Shown: positions 1-6,642 of the stretch, piece by piece
Layout of the letters: every line of letters begins with the position of its first letter
Numbering within the stretch: position 1 is the stretch's first letter
Assembly (NCBI GenBank): GCA_020047815.1
Contig: JAIFNG010000032.1
Span: 1-38,592 of the forward strand
Origin: Anaerolinea sp.
GTDB taxonomy: Bacteria > Chloroflexota > Anaerolineae > Anaerolineales > Villigracilaceae
DNA: 38,592 nt
Direction: 5' to 3'
Made by a program: the position numbers and the translations under genes
Notes under the pieces: model-generated
What the model saw: the letters and a program-made list of their open reading frames with translations, nothing else
Told to the model about the DNA's origin: nothing
The model's database searches: none

Positions 1-260
1 AATACCTGGTCTCTTGATGCCGCCCAACGGGGAAGCTGGTTTATGTGGGCAGCTTGTTCATTGGTTACGTCAAATTGAACAAGTTTTCCTTCTTGGTCAA
101 GAGCTTTCTGGAGGGATATGCTGGCGGGATACAAACCAAAAGCGTCAAAAATCGCACGTTCGTTTTCTTCGCCGACATACCATTTGATGAATTGCCAGGC
201 TGCTTCCTGATTCTCTGAATAGGTTGAAATTCCAAGGGCGGCATCAAGAGACCAGGTATT
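1..260. repeat. 25-bp perfect inverted repeat at the contig edge (1-25 and 236-260)
   Basis: Positions 1-25 are an exact reverse complement of 236-260, both inside the binding-protein gene; the match fails at 26/235 and cannot be followed left of position 1. A perfect inverted copy of coding sequence that abuts a sequence end is more typical of a fold-back read or assembly join than of biology. Confidence 0.8.
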
Positions 261-1205
261 GCCGGTTTCCGGCAGGACCATGTATTTTACATTTGGAGCC
301 TGCTTGGATTGCTCGGGATTATTCATCAGTCCATTTGCTCCAAGCCATGCCTGGTGGAAAGTTCCCACTCCAGACATGAACACGCTATGCGGGGTGGTCT
401 CGGAAAGCATGGCGGGAGTGATCAATTCATCCTTGAAATAACTGAGCAGCAGCGCCATCGCTTCACGACCCTTGGATCCTTCGTCTGCAAAGACAGGGTT
501 AAGGTCGGCATCAAACATCGGGTCACCCTTGGTCAAGGCGATCAGATACCAGGACCAATCGATCGCACCGAGTGAGATCGGATACTCATCGATCTTGTCC
601 TCTTTGAGTTTCTTGGCCATGGTGGTCAATTCGTCCCATGTTGCCGGGGGGGTATCAAAACCAGCCTGAGCCAGCTTATCGGCATTGTAATCCATCATCA
701 CGGTCTGAACGTAGGATGGAATACCATAAGTATTCCCATCGATCGTCCAGAAATCTGCTCCAGCGATATCGTCCATATTGAGTTCGGTGTCTGCTGCGAT
801 AAGGTCGTTCAGCGGTTTGACAAAGCCAGGCGTGACAATGAATGAGGGTGATTCTTCGGTTAGGAATAGAACATCAGCAGCAGCCTGTTCGGCTGAAGCA
901 GCGACCTGGACCTTGCTATAAATTTGATCCATCGGCAGAGACAGGACTTCGACTGTGATGCCGGAGGTTTCCTGGAATGCTTTCAGAGCCGCTTCTGGGG
1001 GAACTCCCCAGGGTGGCGCCATAAACGTGATCTTTTGTCCCTCTGCAGTTGTCACTGGAGCTTCGGTTGCTGCAGGAACTTCCTCTGCGGCAGGCGCTTC
1101 AGCCACAGCAGGGGCCTCAGTTGCAGCAGGAGCGGCACCACCGCATGCTGTAAGTGCCATGCTGACGAGTACCAAAACAGACATCAAAGTGAACAGTTTC
1201 TTCAT
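1..1205 (-). CDS. ABC sugar transporter substrate-binding lipoprotein (3' end cut by window)
   Basis: This is an extracellular solute-binding protein of the MalE/UgpB type (SBP_bac_1), which captures a sugar outside the membrane and hands it to an ABC permease. I translated it directly, since the reading frame runs off the window edge. Residues 1-21 form a lipoprotein signal peptide (MKKLF start, hydrophobic core, lipobox LTAC with Cys21), followed by an Ala/Pro/Glu-rich linker to about residue 55. Typical SBP phrases follow, such as GIPSYVQTVMMDYNADKL, then PATWDEL and QAAWQFIKW-like helices. The start has a good ribosome binding site (AGGAGAAG). It lies 122 nt downstream of the PIG-L deacetylase gene, so it is probably in the same amino-sugar operon. 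The permeases would lie beyond the window. The final 25 nt may be an assembly fold-back, so the last residues are suspect. Confidence 0.85.
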   Translation of the reverse strand, partial: MKKLFTLMSVLVLVSMALTACGGAAPAATEAPAVAEAPAAEEVPAATEAPVTTAEGQKITFMAPPWGVPPEAALKAFQETSGITVEVLSLPMDQIYSKVQVAASAEQAAADVLFLTEESPSFIVTPGFVKPLNDLIAADTELNMDDIAGADFWTIDGNTYGIPSYVQTVMMDYNADKLAQAGFDTPPATWDELTTMAKKLKEDKIDEYPISLGAIDWSWYLIALTKGDPMFDADLNPVFADEGSKGREAMALLLSYFKDELITPAMLSETTPHSVFMSGVGTFHQAWLGANGLMNNPEQSKQAPNVKYMVLPETGNTWSLDAALGISTYSENQEAAWQFIKWYVGEENERAIFDAFGLYPASISLQKALDQEGKLVQFDVTNEQAAHINQLPRWAASRDQV

Positions 1206-1327
1206 TATTTCTTCTCCTATAGAATAATTGGTTGATTTATTTATATGCACAATCTGTGTGTACATCGTCTGAAATCATAAAAAATCGGGTCTTATCAGCC
1301 TCCTTTTTGCGATCGGGATAAAAAATT

Positions 1328-2176
1328 CTAGCTCAGCCTGCGAATACGGTCATTCACATCCTGCTCAAAGCGTTGAATAAATTCCTTTGCAAAAACAACA
1401 GGGTTTTTTGAAGGGTCATTCATCAAGGAAGTCATATCCATCGCATAAGACAGGCCAGTCGTGGCATCCACACCGTGCGACTCAAAATATGTGGCGTTTG
1501 CACGGCGCCTGCCCATTGAAGCGAGATCGTAACGTTTACCGCCAACGATCTGCGAATCAAACACACCCAATAAAGCCATTTGCAGATTTTCATGATCGGA
1601 GACATTCATCAATACCTTATCGGTATCGACCATCCAATCCAACGCACGCCAAACTTCACACCCGATAAGCCGGGCAGGGCGTTCGGACTCATCCAGCCGC
1701 TGAAGCGCTTCGATCACCCTGAGGGCAACCCCAACATGTGTGTCATGTTTGTCCGCGAGATTATGGGTATAAACGATCTGCGGTTTGGCTGCATGCAATA
1801 TTTCGATAATATCTTCCACGGTTTCTTTTCTTGAAGCATCCTTGACGACCTTGCTCGGAAAATCCAACATGACCTGTGCTGCAAATTCACCTACAAAAGC
1901 CGCCTTGCGCTGTTCCTTAAAGCGGACCAGGCGCATGTCATCATCGTCGTAATCTTTATATAGATCATCACGCGGCGAACCACGGCCGTCGGTCACGACC
2001 ACTCCCGTGAACCATTTATCCTTTTTCTGAAAACATTCAATGATCGGTTGGGCAGCCATGATCTCTATATCATCTTGATGCGCAGAAAAACAGATATGAG
2101 TAGTTCGGTCAAGAGCCTTTGCAACAGACTCGCCATCGGGGACGTAAACCTCAGCGGTTTCCAAATGGAATTTCAT
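1328..2176 (-). CDS. PIG-L family (LmbE-like) deacetylase
   Basis: This is a zinc-dependent deacetylase of the PIG-L/LmbE family, whose members remove the N-acetyl group from GlcNAc-type sugars and glycoconjugates. The first metal and catalytic motif is AHQDDIE at residues 32-38 (His33, Asp35, Asp36), and the distal histidine motif HDTHVG lies at 144-149. At 282 aa it is within the usual family range. There is no signal peptide, so it acts in the cytoplasm. The start is preceded by AGGAAGAACA and lies 11 nt after the ROK-like kinase stop, so the two are co-transcribed. Its neighbours (ROK regulator, kinase, sugar-binding lipoprotein) suggest it deacetylates an imported N-acetylated sugar. The family is confident; the substrate is inference. 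Confidence 0.85.
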   Translation of the reverse strand: MKFHLETAEVYVPDGESVAKALDRTTHICFSAHQDDIEIMAAQPIIECFQKKDKWFTGVVVTDGRGSPRDDLYKDYDDDDMRLVRFKEQRKAAFVGEFAAQVMLDFPSKVVKDASRKETVEDIIEILHAAKPQIVYTHNLADKHDTHVGVALRVIEALQRLDESERPARLIGCEVWRALDWMVDTDKVLMNVSDHENLQMALLGVFDSQIVGGKRYDLASMGRRRANATYFESHGVDATTGLSYAMDMTSLMNDPSKNPVVFAKEFIQRFEQDVNDRIRRLS

Positions 2177-2187
2177 TGTTCTTCCTG

Positions 2188-3570
2188 TTAGACAACTGGT
2201 AAACTCGCGGCGGCAACGGATTGACCTACGCGGCGTACTTTCTCATCGGGTAAATGCAAAACGATCTTGTTCAATAATTCAGGGAACTCTGTTTCAAGCA
2301 CTTTCTTGGCGCCTTCAAGCAGCAACTCGCCGCCGCGTCCGGATGTGCAGCGACCCAGGACCAATACATGTTTTATGTTGTAGAAATCTGCGTAATGAGC
2401 AATCCCATAGCCAAGATATATGCCCATGCTTTCCCATATCTTCCGGGCACCCAAATGCCCCGCCTCCAGTTTTTCCTGTACAATTTTCAACTTACGCGCA
2501 TCGGTCACATTTGCAGGAATTTCGATCCCTGCTTTGGGTGCGAGACGAAAAACGCATTGCTGTGAAAAATAAGATGCGCCGCAGCCTTTATCGCCAGACC
2601 ATTCTTCGTCAGGTGCGTTTGGGCTGTAGTCGATCGGTGCAAAGGCCAGTTCATTAAGCCAGCCCATGATATGCCCCTCAGTATTTACATAACCGGCAGC
2701 TTCACTTGAGCCTAAAGCAATACCCAAAATCCCGTTATCTTCTATTGACATGGAACCTGCCAATGCAGTCACGTCGCCGTCATTTATCACTTCCAGCGGC
2801 GCACCCATTTCTTCGCGAATGCGCAGGAACATGTTCTTTACTTCGGCAAACTTCTCCTGCGGAATTCCACGGAAAAGTGAAGCCACCATTGGGCGATTAT
2901 CGATATATATGCCCGCCGAACTGCCGCCAATCGCATCCACCCGCGGCATTTTGCTTGCGGCAGTATTTATTGCATTCATGACTTCCTGGTAGTGATATTC
3001 GGGATCCTTGTGTTTACGCGGTTCCCATACCACTTCTTCGCTAAAGATGGGTATCCCATCGACAACGGCACTCACTTTGCGGTCTGAGGCGCCAAGGTCA
3101 AATCCAATACGATAGCCCTTTAGGTTTCGACCGAGCAGCTTTCCCGTTTCATGTGAGGCAGGCACTTTATCCACGCTGCAGGAAATCACGGAGAATTCCC
3201 TTTCGTACACCTGTTCACTCATAAATTTATGATCGAATTTTCTTTCCCCTGTTGCTGAATAATTATTTCTCAGATAATCCGCAATCGTGGTTGATCCGCC
3301 GACGTATAACGTATGACCACCACGCTGCCAAAGTAAAAATTTGACGATGCGTTCGATGTATTGATAATCGCTTTCGAAATTTTGATGATTCTCAGGGTGG
3401 ATCTTTGTCTCAAATCTCGTGAATTCCCTTCCATTTCTTTCAAGGCCAAGTACAAAAGAGCTGCTAATTGCCTCCACTTCCCGCTGAAAATTCCGATTCG
3501 CCAAAATTGCGGGACGAAAATTCTCATCCAGCGGAGGCTGCACACGAGGGGGGACCAATTGCAGAGACAT
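2188..3570 (-). CDS. ROK/ASKHA-family sugar kinase-like protein with N-terminal extension
   Basis: A 460-residue actin-fold protein related to ROK sugar kinases. The first phosphate-binding loop is GFDLGAS near residues 156-162, the region around 217-221 carries GGSSAG, and the putative catalytic Asp is in INDGD (Asp264). The nucleotide-binding half continues through GIALGSSEAAGY and LVLGRCTSGRGG. Residues 1-150 are an extension beyond a normal ROK kinase of about 300 aa, of unknown role. The CxCGxxGC zinc motif typical of ROK proteins is not evident, so this is a divergent branch. Its ATG overlaps the stop codon of the upstream ROK repressor (TAATG), which implies translational coupling. It probably phosphorylates the sugar imported by this operon, but the substrate is unknown. 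Confidence 0.75.
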   Translation of the reverse strand: MSLQLVPPRVQPPLDENFRPAILANRNFQREVEAISSSFVLGLERNGREFTRFETKIHPENHQNFESDYQYIERIVKFLLWQRGGHTLYVGGSTTIADYLRNNYSATGERKFDHKFMSEQVYEREFSVISCSVDKVPASHETGKLLGRNLKGYRIGFDLGASDRKVSAVVDGIPIFSEEVVWEPRKHKDPEYHYQEVMNAINTAASKMPRVDAIGGSSAGIYIDNRPMVASLFRGIPQEKFAEVKNMFLRIREEMGAPLEVINDGDVTALAGSMSIEDNGILGIALGSSEAAGYVNTEGHIMGWLNELAFAPIDYSPNAPDEEWSGDKGCGASYFSQQCVFRLAPKAGIEIPANVTDARKLKIVQEKLEAGHLGARKIWESMGIYLGYGIAHYADFYNIKHVLVLGRCTSGRGGELLLEGAKKVLETEFPELLNKIVLHLPDEKVRRVGQSVAAASLPVV

Positions 3571-4718
3571 TAATCTTCCTTGTTGAACAATAGAGAGTAA
3601 TCATCCAACAGCAAAAAAGCGGATGCACCCAGTATGCAGGCGCGAAAATCCAAATTACCGATCTTAAGTTTTGTGCCTTCCGCCATGCGCGAAAACGCAT
3701 TTGTTTGCATGGATGTATTGACCGTGTCCAGCCACTTATCCCCAAAGCGGGTCATGTCGCCTGTCAGGACAATCTGATGAATATTCAGGGTGCCGATCAA
3801 ATTTGCAAGGGATATACCCAGATAATGCCCAGCCTTCCCAATTACAGCATCAGTTTTCTTATCACCATTCTGAAAAGACATGATTACTTCGTCAAGGGAA
3901 TTCATCTTCATTTGCTGAACAACCGCCCGCGCACTGGCAACAGTTTCCAAACACCCGAGTTTGCCGCAGCGGCATAGTTCTCCATTTTCCTGCACGACCA
4001 CGTGACCGATTTCCCCCGCGCCGCCGCCATCCCCCTGAAACAAACGTCCATTGATCAGGATGCCGGCACCGATACCATGAATGATATTCACAACGATCAG
4101 GTTTTTGTCGGGCTCATGTCCGCTGCCGTAAACATATTCGCCGATCGCAGTTGCCTGGCTGTCATTCAAGATCGAGACGGGAAGTTTATATTTCTTCTCA
4201 AGTAATTTCCCAAGCGGAAGGTTCTGCCATTCCAAATTCACTGCGTTAACCACAACGCCTTCACGTGTATTAACCAGGCCCGGTGTTCCCACCCCGATAC
4301 CGACCAGCGGCTTAAATTTTTTCCGTGTAAGTTGATCGAGAATTTGATAAACAAGTTTGATCGCATTTTCCCCGTTATCATCATGAACGGGTATTTCCAC
4401 AATCTCCTTGATCTCTCCCCTTAAATTGACAACCGCGCCAACAAATTTATCCTGGGCAAGATTCAAGCCGATCATATAGCGTGAATTTGTCACGATACTT
4501 AATAGGATTGGCGATTTTCCGCCAATTGATTCCCCGTGCCCGATTTCCTCCACCAAACCTGCGCTGAGCAGTCCAGTAACTACATCTGAGACCGTTGTGC
4601 GTGTGAGGTGGGTGATCCGTGCCACCTCGGCCCGGCTGATCGAGTCATGGGAAAAGATCGTTTGTAATACCAGATCGCGGTTATGCCGTTTGGTTTGTTG
4701 GTGGGTTGCTTTTTTCAT
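3570..4718 (-). CDS. ROK-family transcriptional regulator (NagC/XylR type)
   Basis: A repressor-type ROK protein. Residues 1-60 form a winged helix (THQQTKRHNRD start, HTH around 25-55) and the remainder is a ROK sugar-sensing domain. Sugar-site Asn185-Asp186 lies in ILNDSQA. The zinc site is complete: GEIGH (His239) with CxCxxxxC (Cys249, Cys251, Cys256). I chose the ATG at 4718 (382 aa) over a TTG 30 nt upstream, because the start MKKATHQQTK is the common form in relatives. Neither start has a strong ribosome binding site. It heads an operon with a sugar kinase, a PIG-L deacetylase and a sugar-binding lipoprotein, so it probably responds to that sugar or its phosphate. A palindrome at 4790-4814 is a candidate operator. 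Confidence 0.88.
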   Translation of the reverse strand: MKKATHQQTKRHNRDLVLQTIFSHDSISRAEVARITHLTRTTVSDVVTGLLSAGLVEEIGHGESIGGKSPILLSIVTNSRYMIGLNLAQDKFVGAVVNLRGEIKEIVEIPVHDDNGENAIKLVYQILDQLTRKKFKPLVGIGVGTPGLVNTREGVVVNAVNLEWQNLPLGKLLEKKYKLPVSILNDSQATAIGEYVYGSGHEPDKNLIVVNIIHGIGAGILINGRLFQGDGGGAGEIGHVVVQENGELCRCGKLGCLETVASARAVVQQMKMNSLDEVIMSFQNGDKKTDAVIGKAGHYLGISLANLIGTLNIHQIVLTGDMTRFGDKWLDTVNTSMQTNAFSRMAEGTKLKIGNLDFRACILGASAFLLLDDYSLLFNKED

Positions 4719-4789
4719 AGGAAGAGGATAAGGGTTGAGTCCTGGCAATCAAAGAATTCAAACAATGAGATATTAAGGGTAGGAGTAAC

Positions 4790-4814
4790 TTTGTAAATTC
4801 ACTAGACTAACAAA
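4790..4814. promoter_or_regulatory. candidate ROK operator upstream of the regulator gene
   Basis: A 25-nt imperfect palindrome with TTTGT and ACAAA half-sites; 8 of 12 symmetric pairs match around centre 4802. TTTGT-type half-sites are familiar for XylR/NagC-like ROK repressors. It lies about 70 nt upstream of the chosen start, where an autoregulatory operator would be expected. No convincing -35/-10 pair was found next to it. Confidence 0.35.
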
Positions 4815-4951
4815 CATATTTTAACCACTCTTTTGGAAAAGTCAAGGCTTTTGTGAACGCTAGGTGACTGGCAGGCGTACAGCCTTCTGAGCGTAGGTTT
4901 GCCGCAACCCTACAATTCCCATACGAATCGACCTCAACCCTGCTTTTCTTA

Positions 4952-4980
4952 TTGACTAGCATTTTGAATGGGACTATACT
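4952..4980 (+). promoter_or_regulatory. sigma-70-type promoter for the leader/SWIM unit
   Basis: TTGACT at 4952-4957 and TATACT at 4975-4980 are separated by exactly 17 nt, close to consensus. Transcription would start near 4987 and run through a short leader ORF and an intrinsic terminator before the SWIM-type gene. The 230 nt to its left, up to the ROK operator, show no gene I can support. Confidence 0.65.
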
Positions 4981-5003
4981 CAACGCATCGAGGTAACGCC
5001 AAC

Positions 5004-5042
5004 ATGCGCTTATTTCACGGAGTACCCAGTTTTGTCGATTAA
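5004..5042 (+). CDS. possible 12-residue leader peptide
   Basis: A short ORF (ATG at 5004, TAA at 5040-5042) encodes MRLFHGVPSFVD. GAGGT at 4990-4994 sits 9 nt before the ATG as a plausible ribosome binding site. The stop codon touches the base of the intrinsic terminator hairpin, the geometry of an attenuator leader peptide. The upstream CGCAT (4984-4988) could pair with ATGCG (5004-5008) and mask the start. There is no run of one amino acid codon to name a regulating amino acid. It could also be a chance ORF inside a roughly 90-nt small RNA. Confidence 0.3.
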   Translation: MRLFHGVPSFVD

Positions 5043-5075
5043 ACACACGCGGATATGCCCGCGTGTGTTTTTTTT
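5041..5075 (+). terminator. intrinsic terminator/attenuator between promoter and SWIM gene
   Basis: A 12-bp GC-containing stem (5041-5052 with 5059-5070, loop 5053-5058) runs into a continuous T tract to 5075. No ordinary + strand gene precedes it. It therefore either ends a small RNA starting near 4987 or attenuates transcription into the downstream gene at 5105. Confidence 0.8.
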
Positions 5076-5104
5076 ATATTTCCTCAATAAAGGAGACTAA
5101 TACA

Positions 5105-5341
5105 ATGGATTCTGGACTGATCGGCAAGGTAGAAAAAGCAAAAAGGTACGCGGAGGACCGACATCGCTTTCACTTTACCCAATTTGAAGTTGATTTTCAT
5201 GGTGACAATAGTGAGCATCATGTTTCCTACGATAACGGTGTTTTTAACTGTGATTGTGAATTTTTCCTGACCCACAAGCGCTGCGGACATTCCATGGCGC
5301 TTGAGATCCTGCTTAAAGATATGATCGCTGTCCCGGTATAA
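5105..5341 (+). CDS. small SWIM zinc-finger protein
   Basis: A 78-residue protein consisting of little more than one SWIM-type zinc finger: Cys49-x-Cys51-x8-Cys60-x-His62 followed by a short helix. SWIM fingers bind DNA or protein partners and are usually part of larger proteins; a free-standing copy of this size is uncommon. The N-terminal 45 residues are charged, including an aromatic/His-rich stretch, with no membrane segment. The start is fixed by AAAGGAG 9 nt upstream of the ATG; an in-frame extension to 5063 lies inside the terminator and is rejected. The only promoter seen is at 4952-4980, so expression would require read-through of the terminator at 5041-5075. An intrinsic terminator follows the gene. 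The cellular role is unknown. Confidence 0.75.
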   Translation: MDSGLIGKVEKAKRYAEDRHRFHFTQFEVDFHGDNSEHHVSYDNGVFNCDCEFFLTHKRCGHSMALEILLKDMIAVPV

Positions 5342-5365
5342 GCCCGGAATAAAATTGAAGGTTCC

Positions 5366-5400
5366 AACTGCCCTCCGCCAACGCGCAGGGCAGTTTTTTA
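5366..5400 (+). terminator. intrinsic terminator after the SWIM gene
   Basis: The 9-bp stem 5366-5374 / 5387-5395 has a 12-nt loop and is followed by T's to 5399, 24 nt after the stop codon. Confidence 0.8.
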
Positions 5401-5470
5401 TGGGGCATGCCGTTGATGGTTTATTTCACGATACGGGTCAAATTCTCATTAAATCTTAAACATTCTGGTG

Positions 5471-5476
5471 TACAAT
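5471..5476 (+). promoter_or_regulatory. -10 box of a probable leaderless promoter (L,D-transpeptidase gene)
   Basis: TACAAT ends 7 nt before the ATG at 5484, so transcription should start at or next to the start codon. There is no ribosome binding site in front of that ATG, as expected for a leaderless mRNA. The -35 (ATTAAA, 17-nt spacing) is weak. Confidence 0.45.
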
Positions 5477-5483
5477 TTTCCTC

Positions 5484-6581
5484 ATGAAATCACTATCCCG
5501 ACGCGACTTTTTAAAACTCAGCGGAGTCACTCTGGGTGGGCTGGCTTTCTCGCCCTTCATGCCCGGTTTGACCAGTTTTGATGACAGCTTTGTCGTGCGT
5601 ATTGGTACGGTTGAAATGCCTGTGCGGGTGGAACCCAATGACAAAAGCCGCATTTATCAGACCTGGTATCGCGACGACCTTGTGCATGTTTATGAGCAGG
5701 TGGTGGCAGAGGAACCCAAGCACAACCCGGTCTGGTATCGTGTTTGGGGCGGTTACCTGCACCGCGGACGCCTGCATCGGGTAAAGACCATTTACCAGAC
5801 CCCGCAGGACATCCCTGAAGGCAGACGCACCCTGGCTGAGGTGACCGTGCCCTTCACATCCCCTTACTGGTATACCAAAGCCCGCGGCTGGGAAACCCGC
5901 GAACCCCCGCTTTATTATGGCTCGGTCCATTGGGTGGAAGCCACCGAAGAAGGACCCGAAATGGCAGACTACAAGGGAGCTTGGTACCGTATTCACGACG
6001 AACTCGACTCCAACGTCCCGTACCATGTGCCCGCCATTCACCTGCGCATCTTTCCCCAGGACATTTTTGACCCCATTTCGCCCGAGGTCCCGGTTGCGGA
6101 TAAACTGATCGAAGTCAATCTCAGCACCCAAATGCTGATCGCCTATGAGTATGGAACACCTGTCTTCCAGACCAATGTCTCGACCGGTATTCGCGGCGGC
6201 GGCTTGAGCGGCAGCAAGGGACTCTCCACCACCACGCCCAATGGGAAGTTCACAGTAGTCGAAAAAATGCCGTCCAAGCACATGGGCTATAGCTACTTCA
6301 ACGTGGGACAGGGCGGCAACCTGCTCGCGGATGAAAGCGGTTACGTCCTGCCGGGTGTCCCCTGGACTTCCTTCATTGCGCCCATCGGCAAGCCGACAGC
6401 GGGGCACGCCTTCCACGGCACCTACTGGCACGAAAACTTTGGGCAGGAGATGAGCCATGGCTGCATTAACATGCGCACCAACGAAGCCAACTGGATCTTC
6501 CGCTGGGCGCAGCCAAACCATGCCGCCGGTGCCATCTCGAACCATTATGGCCAGGGTACGCCAGTGGAAATCCACTATTAA
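5484..6581 (+). CDS. Tat-exported L,D-transpeptidase (YkuD domain)
   Basis: A cell-envelope enzyme of the YkuD family that forms 3-3 type peptidoglycan cross-links or attaches proteins to peptidoglycan through an active-site cysteine. Residues 1-30 carry a twin-arginine signal (SRRDFLKLSG, Arg6-Arg7, then a hydrophobic run), so it is exported folded. Residues 35-200 form a region with SH3-like repeats, where the phrase VRIGTVEMPVRVEP begins. The catalytic domain starts around 200 (ADKLIEVNLSTQMLIAYEYG) and ends with the family motif HG...SHGCINM, with catalytic Cys327 and His325. At 365 aa the length is usual for two-part bacterial L,D-transpeptidases. It is followed after 61 nt by a DNA methyltransferase gene with no obvious functional link. 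Confidence 0.92.
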   Translation: MKSLSRRDFLKLSGVTLGGLAFSPFMPGLTSFDDSFVVRIGTVEMPVRVEPNDKSRIYQTWYRDDLVHVYEQVVAEEPKHNPVWYRVWGGYLHRGRLHRVKTIYQTPQDIPEGRRTLAEVTVPFTSPYWYTKARGWETREPPLYYGSVHWVEATEEGPEMADYKGAWYRIHDELDSNVPYHVPAIHLRIFPQDIFDPISPEVPVADKLIEVNLSTQMLIAYEYGTPVFQTNVSTGIRGGGLSGSKGLSTTTPNGKFTVVEKMPSKHMGYSYFNVGQGGNLLADESGYVLPGVPWTSFIAPIGKPTAGHAFHGTYWHENFGQEMSHGCINMRTNEANWIFRWAQPNHAAGAISNHYGQGTPVEIHY

Positions 6582-6642
6582 TTCTTTTGTGGAAATTCCG
6601 CTCCCGGGCTGTTTCCTCATCTCAAACCATTAACTCTACATC

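Noticed and set aside
4807..5046. 79-codon minus-strand ORF
   Set aside because: It overlaps the plus-strand promoter, leader ORF and terminator, has no ribosome binding site and resembles nothing known.
5366..5400. MITE-like or REP element after the SWIM gene
   Set aside because: The short stem followed by a T tract right after a stop codon is fully explained as an intrinsic terminator.
5511..6620. 369-codon minus-strand ORF antisense to the L,D-transpeptidase
   Set aside because: The plus strand encodes a canonical Tat signal and YkuD active site; the antisense frame has no recognisable domain and reflects codon bias.
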